The notes beneath the pieces were generated by a model. It saw nothing but the letters and a program-made list of their open reading frames with translations. It made no database searches and had not been told where the DNA came from. A DNA stretch of 64,000 nucleotides from positions 625,190 to 689,189 of the forward strand of contig NZ_LMUH01000025.1 in the NCBI RefSeq assembly GCF_009766105.1. Direction: 5' to 3'. Position numbers and translations under genes: made by a program. Positions 17,669-25,739 of this stretch are shown in pieces; within the stretch, counting starts at the first letter, position 1, and every line of letters begins with the position of its first letter. The DNA comes from Granulicella sp. S156. Its GTDB lineage: Bacteria; Acidobacteriota; Terriglobia; Terriglobales; Acidobacteriaceae.

Positions 17669-18580
17669 TTAGTCCGGAATCGAAGTGACAGCGGGATGAT
17701 CCTTCGAGGGCGGAGGCGGCAGCGGTGCGAGCTTCTCATAGCCGCGCTCGCCGTTCGGTGCAATCACACCGGGACCAGGCCCGAGGTGCGGAGCATCCAC
17801 GTTGTCCTCCGAGCAGGAGAACTCCCGTACCTCGTCAGCCGGCTTGCCGAGCAACCAGGTCCGCTGGTAATGGATGGGCTCGGTGTAGTATCTCGGGTCA
17901 TCCACCGTCATCTCCAGGTGCAGGTGACCGATGTCGGGCCTTGTCCACCGCTCCACGACGTGCTGAGCGTCGCTATGAGGATCGGCGTTCTCGTCCGCCC
18001 ACGTGCGCCCCTCTTTGAAGCCAGTAGAGTCGATCACAAACGTTTCGTCAGCCCACGATCCGATCTCATCGCCAAAGAACGAAGGATCGGGATCAGGATC
18101 GTGCTTGCGACCATCGGTGGCCACCAGACGGTACGTGGTGTACCAGTAGAGAAACACCGTGTGGTCCTCTCCCTGCAGAAGCTGGAACGGAAGTCCGCTG
18201 GCATTGTGGCGCGGCAAGCCGCCGACGATGCAGAGCGCCTCGGGATCGATCGTGTGCTCGACGTTGTACTTATGCGCCGCTTCGCCAGCCGGCGTGAACG
18301 GCAGCTTATAGTTCGGATAATCCTTACCGAGGTTTCCGATGGGCTTGTCTTTCGGAGCATGCGACGGAACCCAGTAGCCGGAGAGATCAGGATGCGTGCC
18401 GAGCCGTGGCGCTGGCCCCTTCGGCAGGTCTGCCTCGTTACGCGAGAACGGAGAGTTGGCACGCCCCGTAGCGTCGTCTGCTTTTTTCTTGGAATCCTGC
18501 GCTTGAGCACCGGATGAAGGTACGAGCACAAGAGTCACTACGGCTAGCGCAGATGCGGCGATGGCATGGTTGAACGTCAA
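17669..18580 (-). CDS. secreted protein of unknown function (PDLSG type)
   Basis: Translation probably begins at TTG 18578-18580, because AAGGAG sits 8 bases upstream and the resulting TFNHAIAASALAVVTLVLVP signal peptide is well formed; an ATG frame upstream adds an unlikely N-terminus. The mature part contains THPDLSGYWVP, a motif common in acidobacterial exported proteins, then LPRHNASGLPFQLLQGEDHT, DETFVIDSTGFKEGRTWADE and DDPRYYTEPIHYQRTWLL. Its role is unknown. It is divergent from the DUF6152-DUF6644 genes, and proteins of these types are often neighbours in this phylum. Confidence 0.75.
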   Translation of the reverse strand: MTFNHAIAASALAVVTLVLVPSSGAQAQDSKKKADDATGRANSPFSRNEADLPKGPAPRLGTHPDLSGYWVPSHAPKDKPIGNLGKDYPNYKLPFTPAGEAAHKYNVEHTIDPEALCIVGGLPRHNASGLPFQLLQGEDHTVFLYWYTTYRLVATDGRKHDPDPDPSFFGDEIGSWADETFVIDSTGFKEGRTWADENADPHSDAQHVVERWTRPDIGHLHLEMTVDDPRYYTEPIHYQRTWLLGKPADEVREFSCSEDNVDAPHLGPGPGVIAPNGERGYEKLAPLPPPPSKDHPAVTSIPD

Positions 18581-19145
18581 GTGAGAACTCCTTGTTCTTC
18601 CGTCGTGCATACGCGGCATAGATGCCGCATGCAACGCGAGTCATCCTTCGCTGCTCGATCGCAGCAGGACTGACGGGTTAGGTATGTGTTGGAAGAAATC
18701 GTGCCGAGCCTGCTCGAGATTGCAGGCTCCGCTCACGCGTGTGCGCTCAGCGACAGGAGCAACAACAGCGGCGCGAACACTGCATCGTGGAAATGCTGGG
18801 CATAGGCAGAAATTAGACCATCACTGAGACAACGTCAAGTCCGTCCCCTTGACAGGGGTCGGCTTGTTCCCTAAAGTTCAGGCATGTTCTCTCTCGCAGC
18901 TTCGCGTTGTTGTCGTTGTTCGCTCCCGTTGGAGTGGACTTCGGCGTGCGCCCGGCTGTAACGCGTGTGGTGCCTGCGAAAGCGCAGGCGGAACGTATGA
19001 ACAGCTAAGCCCTACGAGATCGAAGGCCGCTCCATCCGGAGCGGCCTTTCCATTTGCCTCGCACTCACAGCCTTTGCATTGCCTAGCAATCACAGCCTTC
19101 GCAAAGAGTTTCTTCTCTTCCACTTCGTTCGACAAAGGAATCGAC
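18581..19145. other. 565-base intergenic region with two strong hairpins
   Basis: No convincing gene is seen. GCCTGCG-AAAG-CGCAGGC forms a 7-bp hairpin at 18972-18989. A perfect 11-bp hairpin with AAGGCCGCTCC and GGAGCGGCCTT arms lies at 19023-19048, followed by only a short pyrimidine run. The second could be a terminator for a small RNA starting upstream, or an attenuator before DUF6152. Confidence 0.4.
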
Positions 19146-19592
19146 ATGAAAGCTAAACTCGCAACCTCGGCTCTCATCGTCGCGACGCTTCTCGCGGCGG
19201 TCCCGGCATACGCGCATCACTCGTTCGCCGCAGAATTCGACGGCTCCAAGCCCACGCGGCTGGTCGGCAAGATCACACGGGTGGAGTGGACCAACCCGCA
19301 CTCGTACTTCTACGTCGACGTGTCGGACTCCAAGGGCAAAGTCTCCAACTGGGGATGCGAAGGCGCCGGCCCCGGCGCTCTCAGCCGTCGCGGCTGGAAG
19401 AAGGGTGACCTCAAGATCGGCGACTCCATCGTCGTGGATGGCTACCGCGCCAAGGACGGCTCGCATCTGATCGACGCTCGCCGCGTAACCCTGCCCGACG
19501 GTCGCTCGGTCTACGGCGGCAGTCCCGGAGACGGCGGCCCCGGAGACAACGGCACCGTACAGGGCAACCTGCCCGGTACCGGCAAGAGCTAA
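19146..19592 (+). CDS. DUF6152 family periplasmic protein
   Basis: A 148-residue protein from ATG 19146, preceded by AAGGA; an in-frame start 297 bases upstream gives a non-protein-like extension. The Sec signal is MKAKLATSALIVATLLAAVP ending AYA. The mature part opens HHSFAAEFDGSKPTRLVGKI and continues TRVEWTNPHSYFYVDVSDSK, the DUF6152 signature, with a predicted small beta-barrel fold. The mature N-terminal His-His is a possible metal ligand (inference). A Gly/Pro-rich tail follows. Two DUF6644 membrane proteins come next. Confidence 0.82.
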   Translation: MKAKLATSALIVATLLAAVPAYAHHSFAAEFDGSKPTRLVGKITRVEWTNPHSYFYVDVSDSKGKVSNWGCEGAGPGALSRRGWKKGDLKIGDSIVVDGYRAKDGSHLIDARRVTLPDGRSVYGGSPGDGGPGDNGTVQGNLPGTGKS

Positions 19593-19639
19593 GGATTCTG
19601 AGGCCCGGCGTCTTCTCGGAGGCGCCGGCATTTTTCTCA

Positions 19640-20137
19640 ATGACACAACCTCTTCTCCAACACATATGCCAGGTCATCTACGACTCCCACGTCGGCACCA
19701 TGATCCGCGAGTCGGACTACGCCTTCTCGATCATCGAATCTGTTCACGTACTGGCGATCACGCTCCTCGTCGGCTCTATCTCCATCCTCGACCTGCGCAT
19801 GCTCGGCCTTATCCTTCGTGAGATTCCGGTCACCCGCGTTTCACGCGCGGTCTTCCCCATCACCTGGACCGGCTTCGCGGTGATGCTCACAAGCGGCCTG
19901 TTGCTCTTTTGGGCCGAGGCAGCGAAGAACTACCTGAACCCCGCCTTTCGCATAAAGCTCTTGCTGTTGCTGCTCGTCGGTCTCAATCCTCTGATCTTTC
20001 ACACATCCATCTATCGCCGCGTTGCAGAGTGGGAACTCCAGCATCGCTCTCCCTGGCGGGCGCGTGCAGCCGCCATCGCCTCGCTCACTCTGTGGAGTGG
20101 CATTATCGTCGCGGGCCGCGCGATCGCTTACTTCTAA
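19640..20137 (+). CDS. DUF6644 family four-helix membrane protein (first of pair)
   Basis: A 165-residue inner-membrane protein with four predicted helices: IIESVHVLAITLLVGSISIL, FPITWTGFAVMLTSGLLLFW, KLLLLLLVGLNPLIFH and AAIASLTLWSGIIVAGRAIA. The His in the first helix and the NPLIFH segment are the notable polar positions. It is a paralogue of the next gene (same RYxWAF-like entry and GVAGRAI/IVAGRAI ending). Function unknown; probably acts with DUF6152. Confidence 0.78.
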   Translation: MTQPLLQHICQVIYDSHVGTMIRESDYAFSIIESVHVLAITLLVGSISILDLRMLGLILREIPVTRVSRAVFPITWTGFAVMLTSGLLLFWAEAAKNYLNPAFRIKLLLLLLVGLNPLIFHTSIYRRVAEWELQHRSPWRARAAAIASLTLWSGIIVAGRAIAYF

Positions 20138-20158
20138 CGCACCTGAGGAATCATCCGC

Positions 20159-20638
20159 TTGCTCGCCGCCCAACATTGGTTTGAACTCCTCTCGCAGTCC
20201 CCGCTCGGACTCTACATGCAGACCAGCCGGTGGGCCTTTGCAGTCGTCGAGATGGTCCACTTGCTCGCTATTGCGGCTCTCGGCGGCTCCGTGTTGCTCA
20301 TCGACCTTCGCCTGCTCGGCGTGATCCTGAAAGGCGAGTCCGCGAAGAGCATAGGCCGCGACCTCGGCCGTATCCTGCTCGGCAGCTTGGTCGTGCTCAT
20401 CTTCTCTGGCATCGGGCTGCTCTCGGAAGAATCCATGAAGTGCTACTTCAGCCCTGCCTTTCGCTGGAAGATGGCCCTTCTCGCAAGCTCCATCGTGTTC
20501 TACTTCACGATTCACCGTCGAGCGTTGAATCGTGCCGGCACGGCTTCCCCTGGAATCGGGCAGAGAACCATCGCAGTGATCTCGATGCTGCTTTGGCTAG
20601 GCGTCGGAGTCGCAGGACGAGCGATTGGATTGATCTAA
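20159..20638 (+). CDS. DUF6644 family membrane protein (second of pair)
   Basis: A 159-residue protein with a TTG start preceded by GAGGA. This start keeps an N-terminus homologous to the first copy; ATG 20216 would remove it. Four helices are predicted, including VVEMVHLLAIAALGGSVLLI and ISMLLWLGVGVAGRAIGLI. The His in VHLLAI is shared with the first copy, as is the AEA/EES loop preceding a short FSPAFRWKM/LNPAFRIKL segment. The pair probably forms a hetero-oligomer in the inner membrane. Confidence 0.78.
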   Translation: MLAAQHWFELLSQSPLGLYMQTSRWAFAVVEMVHLLAIAALGGSVLLIDLRLLGVILKGESAKSIGRDLGRILLGSLVVLIFSGIGLLSEESMKCYFSPAFRWKMALLASSIVFYFTIHRRALNRAGTASPGIGQRTIAVISMLLWLGVGVAGRAIGLI

Positions 20639-20653
20639 GCGACGAAAACTGCA

Positions 20654-20746
20654 GTAGCGGAGAGACCTCTTGACCATTCTCCGACCTTGTCATCTCGACC
20701 GGAGGCGCGCTTTTGCGCCGTAGCGGAGAGACCCCTGTATTTTGGC
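20654..20746. repeat. intergenic repeat family B, copy 1
   Basis: The unit GTCATCTCGACCGGAGGCGC runs from 20689 and closes with GGAGAGACCCCTGTATTTTG at 20725-20744. It encloses the hairpin GGCGC-GCTTTT-GCGCC. A partial extra unit (TAGCGGAGAGACCTCTTG) lies just before it at 20654. A related copy lies at 49529-49629. It is an intergenic element without coding potential. Confidence 0.6.
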
Positions 20747-20881
20747 TGAAGCGGCAATGCAACTTCGGGCAAAACAGGGCTTAAACCACCGCACCGTCTT
20801 CAAAATATCCCTGAGACCAAGCCCCAAAGAAATAAGCAAAACAAATTCTTGACTTCCATCCTGCGTGGCTGATATTTAACC

Positions 20882-20898
20882 TACTACTAGATGTAGTA
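20882..20898. promoter_or_regulatory. BlaI-type operator TACTAC-TAGAT-GTAGTA
   Basis: A perfect inverted repeat of TACTAC/GTAGTA with a 5-base centre lies 25 bases before the BlaI start. It agrees with the known BlaI/MecI/CopY operator pattern of TAC(T)AC..GTA(G)TA dyads. It predicts autoregulation of the blaI-M56 pair. Confidence 0.75.
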
Positions 20899-20922
20899 AA
20901 TACTCCTACAAGGTCAGTAGCG

Positions 20923-21306
20923 ATGCCACCTATCCGCCTCAGCCCCCGCGAAAAGCAGCTCATGGAGATCCTCTGGCAGCAGAGTGAGGCCTCCATCCGC
21001 GAACTCCACGCGGCGCTTCCTACCCGCAAACGCCCCGCTTACACCACCGTCCAAACTCTCATTTACCGGCTCGAAGACAAGCATGCAGTGCGCCGTATCC
21101 GCAAGGTCGGCAACTTTCACATCTTCGCTCCTTCTATCACGCGAGAAGAAACGGAACGCGGCCTCCTCAACGACCTGCTTGCCCTCTTCCATGGCCAGTC
21201 CCGCCCTGTCATAGCTCATCTCATCGAATCCGGCAAACTCACCCGAGAAGACATCGCCTATGCCGAAGACACTCTTAGCGCGTTCGAGAAAGAAGGTCAG
21301 TTCTGA
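20923..21306 (+). CDS. blaI: BlaI/MecI/CopY family repressor
   Basis: A 127-residue winged-helix repressor. The opening LSPREKQLMEILWQQSEASI and the recognition region KRPAYTTVQTLIYRLEDKHA are typical of BlaI/MecI. The C-terminal half provides the dimer and the site cleaved when the partner BlaR1-type protease is activated. Its stop overlaps the start of the M56 gene by one base (TGATG), so the two are translationally coupled. It probably binds 20882-20898. Confidence 0.92.
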   Translation: MPPIRLSPREKQLMEILWQQSEASIRELHAALPTRKRPAYTTVQTLIYRLEDKHAVRRIRKVGNFHIFAPSITREETERGLLNDLLALFHGQSRPVIAHLIESGKLTREDIAYAEDTLSAFEKEGQF

Positions 21307-23207
21307 TGACTACCCTCACCGAGCCAGCAGTATTCCTTCCGCCCGCAGCCTTTCACTCCGTCCAGGCCCTTGCCGCGACGTTCCGCTCAATCGTTCCAGC
21401 CATCGCCAACCACCTCTGGCAATCCACTGCCGTATTTCTGCTCGCGTGGCTGCTCACGCTCCTGCTTCGCCGCAACCGCCCTGCTACCCGGCACGCCATC
21501 TGGCTCGCGGCTTCGCTCAAGTTCCTCGTTCCGTTCTCCACCTTGTCTGTGCTCTCCGGCTTCCTCTACGCACCCCGGACCACAGTACCCACAAGTCATA
21601 TCACCACTGCCGCCCAGGCCGCTGCACAGCCGTTCTTTGCAACGCCACCCACGCACGCGTTCCCACAACCGTTCGTCTCCGCACAGCCCTTGCCTACGGC
21701 ATGGCCAATCATCCTGCTGGCTTCCATTTGGCTCATTGGCGCGCTCCTCGTCCTCACTGTATGGTGTGCTCGATGGCGCACCGCCCGCCAAGTGCTGAAG
21801 GCTTCTACACTCGCCAGGCAGGGCCGAGAGCTCACACTGCTCCGCAGCCTCGAGTCCTCGCTCCCCACACGCCGCACCTTGCCGCTGCACGTGTGCTCTT
21901 CTCTCTCTGAACCGGGACTCTTCGGCGTTCTGCGGCCCAGGCTCATCTGGCCGTCCTCGCTCTCAGAACATCTCACCGACGACCACATCAAATCCATCCT
22001 CCTCCACGAACTCATCCACGCCCGCCGCCGCGACAACCTGACCGCAACGCTCCACATGCTGGTGCAGGCGCTCTTCTGGTTCCACCCTGCCGTCTGGTAC
22101 ATCGAAACCCGCCTTCTCGCTGAGCGGGAACTTGCCTGCGACGAAGCTGTCATTGGCCTCGAAGGTAATCGCCGCATCTACGCTCAAGGCCTTATCAAAG
22201 CCTCATGTCACGCGATCGGCTCGCCACTCCCGTATGCCGCAGGGTTCACCGGCGGCGGTCCGCTCAGCACCCGCATCACCGCAATCCTCCGCACCCAAAC
22301 GCGCTCCCTGACAACGGCGCAGAAGATCATGCTCGCTGCCGTCGCTGTCTGCACACTCGCGGTACCCCTCCTCATCGCGCAGGCCAACCATCGGCTCGAA
22401 TTCGAAGTCGCATCCGTCCGTCAGGCTCCACCCCATTTACCGGAACGCGGCAATGAATCCCTCAATGGCTACGAGCTACAGGGCAAAAGCTTCACTGGCG
22501 GCCTCTTCTCCACCAACGCGCCGCTCTACCTCTACCTTGACTTCGCCTACAAGATCACCGACGTACGCCAGGCCACATCCTTTATGGACCAGATGCCGCC
22601 CTGGGCTCGCGACGTCAACTACACCATCGAAGCCCGCGCCGCCGAGTCCGCCACAGCCGACGACGTCCGTCTCATGATGCGCTCGCTCCTCGAAGACCGT
22701 TTCCACCTCCACCTCCACTCGGAGACTCATGATGCACCAGCCCTCGTCCTCACCCTCGCCCACTCCGCACCCGGCCCGCAGCTACACCTGCACACTGCCC
22801 CCACACCTTGCGTCAGCCGCGCTTCTGCCACGGAAACCATGTCAGCCGGAGGCGTCAACCGCCCCATCTACTGTGGCCTTGACGCGTGGAATGTTGATGG
22901 CCGCCTGCACTTTCGCTACATCAACGCGACGCCATCGCAGCTCACGAGCTCCGTCGGCTCACTCGTCAACGTTTCGCAAGATCCGGGGATGCGTACCTAC
23001 TCCGTAGTCGATGGCACAAATTTTTCTGGTCTTATCGATTTCGATATCGAATTTGTCAAAAACGAGCAGCAGGCCGAGGCGAATCACACCTCCGGGCCGC
23101 TCTTTGATCAGGCTTTCGCACAACAACTGGGCCTGCGCATTACACGCGCCACTGCCCCCGTCACTACACTCATGATCGATCACATCGAGCCACCAACTCC
23201 GAATTGA
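21306..23207 (+). CDS. BlaR1-like M56 metallopeptidase fused to a TIGR03435 domain
   Basis: A 633-residue membrane protein. Residues 1-355 are the M56 part, with helices near WQSTAVFLLAWLLTLLL and IILLASIWLIGALLVLTVWC, the zinc motif HELIH (H234, E235, H238), a downstream ELACDEAV with the probable third ligand, and a last helix LAAVAVCTLAVPLLIAQ. Residues about 362-632 are a TIGR03435 domain, beginning LEFEVASVRQAP and ending in ATAPVTTLMIDHIEPPTPN. In BlaR1 that extracytoplasmic place is held by a penicillin-binding sensor, so TIGR03435 is inferred to sense an unknown envelope signal, leading to cleavage of the BlaI encoded just upstream. Confidence 0.9.
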   Translation: MTTLTEPAVFLPPAAFHSVQALAATFRSIVPAIANHLWQSTAVFLLAWLLTLLLRRNRPATRHAIWLAASLKFLVPFSTLSVLSGFLYAPRTTVPTSHITTAAQAAAQPFFATPPTHAFPQPFVSAQPLPTAWPIILLASIWLIGALLVLTVWCARWRTARQVLKASTLARQGRELTLLRSLESSLPTRRTLPLHVCSSLSEPGLFGVLRPRLIWPSSLSEHLTDDHIKSILLHELIHARRRDNLTATLHMLVQALFWFHPAVWYIETRLLAERELACDEAVIGLEGNRRIYAQGLIKASCHAIGSPLPYAAGFTGGGPLSTRITAILRTQTRSLTTAQKIMLAAVAVCTLAVPLLIAQANHRLEFEVASVRQAPPHLPERGNESLNGYELQGKSFTGGLFSTNAPLYLYLDFAYKITDVRQATSFMDQMPPWARDVNYTIEARAAESATADDVRLMMRSLLEDRFHLHLHSETHDAPALVLTLAHSAPGPQLHLHTAPTPCVSRASATETMSAGGVNRPIYCGLDAWNVDGRLHFRYINATPSQLTSSVGSLVNVSQDPGMRTYSVVDGTNFSGLIDFDIEFVKNEQQAEANHTSGPLFDQAFAQQLGLRITRATAPVTTLMIDHIEPPTPN

Positions 23208-23227
23208 ACCACAGCCGACCAAAGAGT

Positions 23228-23272
23228 TTTGCAGCAAGGCACTTTCGCAAGGCAGTCATCCGGGCCTCCTAT
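23228..23272. repeat. intergenic repeat family D, copy 2
   Basis: The same motif as at 16651-16697 (TTTGCAGC, GGCACTTTCGCA, AGTCAT, CGGGC, CTCCTAT), here 20 bases after the M56 stop. Confidence 0.6.
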
Positions 23273-23292
23273 TTATTTACAGCCGAAAGATA

Positions 23293-23320
23293 GCCCCGGG
23301 TGCAGGTCAGCATCCGGGGC
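23293..23320. terminator. GC-rich hairpin between convergent genes
   Basis: GCCCCGGGTGC (23293-23303) pairs with GCATCCGGGGC (23310-23320) across a 6-base loop, 11 pairs with one G-T. On the minus strand it is followed by TATCTTT, weakly U-rich. It may end transcription of the MBL gene (stop at 23371) and perhaps of the M56 gene. Confidence 0.45.
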
Positions 23321-23370
23321 AAATTGCTGCTACTTACAGCATAGCTAGCGATGCCCTTGACCATCGCCGG

Positions 23371-24375
23371 CTATGGCTTGTCACCATTCTTGTGTGGGTC
23401 CATGAACGTTGCACCTCTGCTAATGTCTCGGTTCTCGTAAAGAATGGGCACCCATATATACCCGTCGCCATTTGCCTTAAGGTGCCCAACGCCCGGAAAC
23501 GGAAGATGAGGAACGGCGACCAAGGTGCGATCTCTTGCGAATTCAGCAAAGGAGGTCTCACGTACTGCAGCAGCTTTGGCAGGATCGACGTCGTAAGCGA
23601 TGGTGATCTCGGGGGCCGGTGTCTGGACAGCAGCGACATGAATAATGTCACCAACGAATGTGATGGATTGGCCATGACTGCGAAGGATGTAGAAGGTGCT
23701 TCCCGGTGTATGCCCTGGATGAATCACAGCCTCGACCCCCGGCACGACTTCCTCACCGCTATGGAACGGTACGATCTTGCCAGCATCCTGTTCAGGCTTG
23801 AGCGCTGTGTATGCCTGGTCGAAGTAAGACATGGCGTAGTGAGCCTTGGCAGAGTTCGACCGATCCAGGAAGAAGGCCAGATCAGGCGCACTCAGATGCA
23901 CGATCGCATGCGGGAAGACAAGCTGCCCGTTGTGAACAAGACCGCCCATGTGGTCGTCATGAGCATGAGTCAGGAGCACATCGGTAATCTGGTTGGGGCT
24001 CACGTGGATCGACGCCAGGCTCTCGAGAAGCTTGCCACCGTAACCGGGGCCAAAGAAGTCGCCAGCCCCAGTGTCCACCAGCACCACACGCCCTGCATCC
24101 CGGAGCAGAAAGGCGTTGATGGAAGTCTCCACAGGGTTGGAGAGGAAAGCATCATGCAGGAGTGCATCTGTTTTCTGATCGGTGGTGTCGTGTAGCAAAG
24201 TGTGGAGGTCCTGGGGAACGGTGCCGTCCGACAGCGATGTGATCTCGATATCGCCTACCCGAAAGGTATAGTGATTCGCTCCTTGAAGAGCACCTTGCGG
24301 ATTATCGATCGGAGCTTGAGCCCGCACCGCAAAGGTAAAGCAGCACAAACTAAGGGTAAGAAGAAGCTGTTTCAT
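23371..24375 (-). CDS. exported MBL-fold metallo-hydrolase
   Basis: A 334-residue protein from ATG 24373-24375. An earlier in-frame ATG (24483) would add a cysteine-rich extension and is disfavoured. The Sec signal is MKQLLLTLSLCCFTFAVRAQ. The zinc motif is LLTHAHDDHMGG (HxHxDH), with later ligands in IHPGHTPGS and FVGDIIHVA. It resembles periplasmic lactonase/hydrolase members of the metallo-beta-lactamase superfamily. The substrate could be a lactone or beta-lactam-like ring, but this is unproven. Convergent with the M56 gene. Confidence 0.88.
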   Translation of the reverse strand: MKQLLLTLSLCCFTFAVRAQAPIDNPQGALQGANHYTFRVGDIEITSLSDGTVPQDLHTLLHDTTDQKTDALLHDAFLSNPVETSINAFLLRDAGRVVLVDTGAGDFFGPGYGGKLLESLASIHVSPNQITDVLLTHAHDDHMGGLVHNGQLVFPHAIVHLSAPDLAFFLDRSNSAKAHYAMSYFDQAYTALKPEQDAGKIVPFHSGEEVVPGVEAVIHPGHTPGSTFYILRSHGQSITFVGDIIHVAAVQTPAPEITIAYDVDPAKAAAVRETSFAEFARDRTLVAVPHLPFPGVGHLKANGDGYIWVPILYENRDISRGATFMDPHKNGDKP

Positions 24376-24464
24376 GATGGATTTCACTTTCTGAAAGAGG
24401 CAGGTGTGAGCGGTGAGTGAACCGCATCGGCAGCGCACGTACCACCGGAAGTAGGCGCAACGTA

Positions 24465-24623
24465 CTAGGGTTGAACGTCGCACCCGTGAAAGAACGATCC
24501 AGAGAGACCATTCGCAGGAAGGGTGGCAAGGATGACATGCATGCCGCCATGCCCAGGCTGGCGAGCTGTTTCAAAACCAATACCTTTGTTGGCTCCGGTG
24601 ATGAGTGCGCTCTGCTGAGACAT
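24465..24623 (-). pseudogene. SDR gene reduced by a large internal deletion
   Basis: The minus-strand frame from ATG 24621-24623 reads MSQQSALITGANKGIGFETA, the perfect N-terminus of an SDR with its TGANKGIG cofactor loop. After about 30 residues it jumps to ATLPANGLSGSFFHGCDVQP and a stop, which matches the C-terminal end of the same SDR group (usual form LATLPADGPTGGFF). The 180-200 middle residues, including NAG and YxxxK, are missing without a frame break. The 52-residue product cannot be an active reductase. It faces the LysR gene at 24675, whose target it probably was. Confidence 0.7.
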
Positions 24624-24674
24624 GGTGTCCCTCCGAAACAGAGACTATGGCCCCACTGCGTATAATACAAATCA

Positions 24675-25739
24675 ATGCAAAGCATTCGCCGAATCGATAA
24701 AAAGCATAATGGGCAGCCTGCGAGCAAACCATTGAAAGAACATGCGGCCGCTGGCGCGCCCCTGCAACTCGTTGGTGCAGACCACGGTGAGAGTCACGAA
24801 CGTGAAGCTTCGCCGATCGATCATTTCAATTTACGTTCGTTCGACCTCAACCTCATGCTGGTGTTCGACGCGCTGATGCAGGAACGCAGCGTTACGAAAG
24901 CTGCGGTGAAACTGCGGATTCAGCAGCCGGCGATGAGTCACAGCCTCTCCACGCTACGGCTTCTGCTGCAGGATGAATTGTTTGTCAGGGTGGGACAGAC
25001 GATGCGGCCGACTCCGCGAGCACATGCCATGGCAGTAGGCGTCAATCAGGTACTCTCGCAGGCCCACCGCATTCTGCTAACCGCGCAGCCCTTTGATCCC
25101 AGCCGGGAGGAGCGTATCTTCCGCATCGGTTTTTCAAACGAGCTTGAAGTCATCCTGATGCCGCCACTCGCTACTCACCTTCATAAGCACGCGTCCGGTA
25201 TTCGTGTGCATGCCCGAGCCGCCTCTCCCGAGAGCGTCTTTCACATGCTCGACGATCACATCATCGACTTCGCGGTTGGCTGTTATGCAGAAGGCACAAG
25301 CCGCTACCGGCGCAAGGAGCTCTTTCAGCAGTCGCTTTCGTGTTGCTATAACCCAAAGCTGCTCAAGTTTCCTCGCGGCCTCACGCAGAAAGAGTACCTT
25401 GCGGCGAGACATGCACTCGTGTCGCAAAAGCAGGAGATCGAGGGATGCCTCGATGCCGCATTGAAGAAGCTCGATCTTCGGCTCGACGTTGCCATGGCAG
25501 CCCCGGAATTCCTGACCGTTCTTACTGCGGCGGCCGAATCGCCATTTATAGCAACGCTCCCAACGCGGATTGCAAAGCGTTACGCACGTATGTTTGGTCT
25601 AAAAGTCTGCGAAGTTCCGTTCAATTTAGAAGTAGCTCCAATCGCGATGATCTGGACCGCTCACGCAGACAAAGAACCCGCCTTTGAGTGGATTCGCGAA
25701 CAGGTTTGTCCCGTGATTGCTGCGGCGCAACAGCTTTAA
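24675..25739 (+). CDS. LysR family transcriptional regulator (NodD/LinR-like)
   Basis: A 354-residue frame. The helix-turn-helix begins near residue 52 (FNLRSFDLNLMLVFDALMQE, then RSVTKAAVKLRIQQPAMSHS), so about 50 residues of unusual N-terminal extension precede it. A TATAAT box at 24661-24666 lies only 9 bases before the annotated ATG, so the mRNA would be leaderless or translation begins further downstream, for instance at a TTG near residue 25. The effector domain follows. It is divergent from the deleted SDR at 24465-24623. Confidence 0.87.
   Translation: MQSIRRIDKKHNGQPASKPLKEHAAAGAPLQLVGADHGESHEREASPIDHFNLRSFDLNLMLVFDALMQERSVTKAAVKLRIQQPAMSHSLSTLRLLLQDELFVRVGQTMRPTPRAHAMAVGVNQVLSQAHRILLTAQPFDPSREERIFRIGFSNELEVILMPPLATHLHKHASGIRVHARAASPESVFHMLDDHIIDFAVGCYAEGTSRYRRKELFQQSLSCCYNPKLLKFPRGLTQKEYLAARHALVSQKQEIEGCLDAALKKLDLRLDVAMAAPEFLTVLTAAAESPFIATLPTRIAKRYARMFGLKVCEVPFNLEVAPIAMIWTAHADKEPAFEWIREQVCPVIAAAQQL

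Noticed and set aside
17342-18517. Plus-strand 391-residue open frame
   Set aside because: Antisense to two exported proteins with signal peptides; no domain and arginine-rich.
18849-19145. N-terminal extension of the DUF6152 frame
   Set aside because: No ribosome site and random-looking residues; ATG 19146 has AAGGA and a proper signal peptide.
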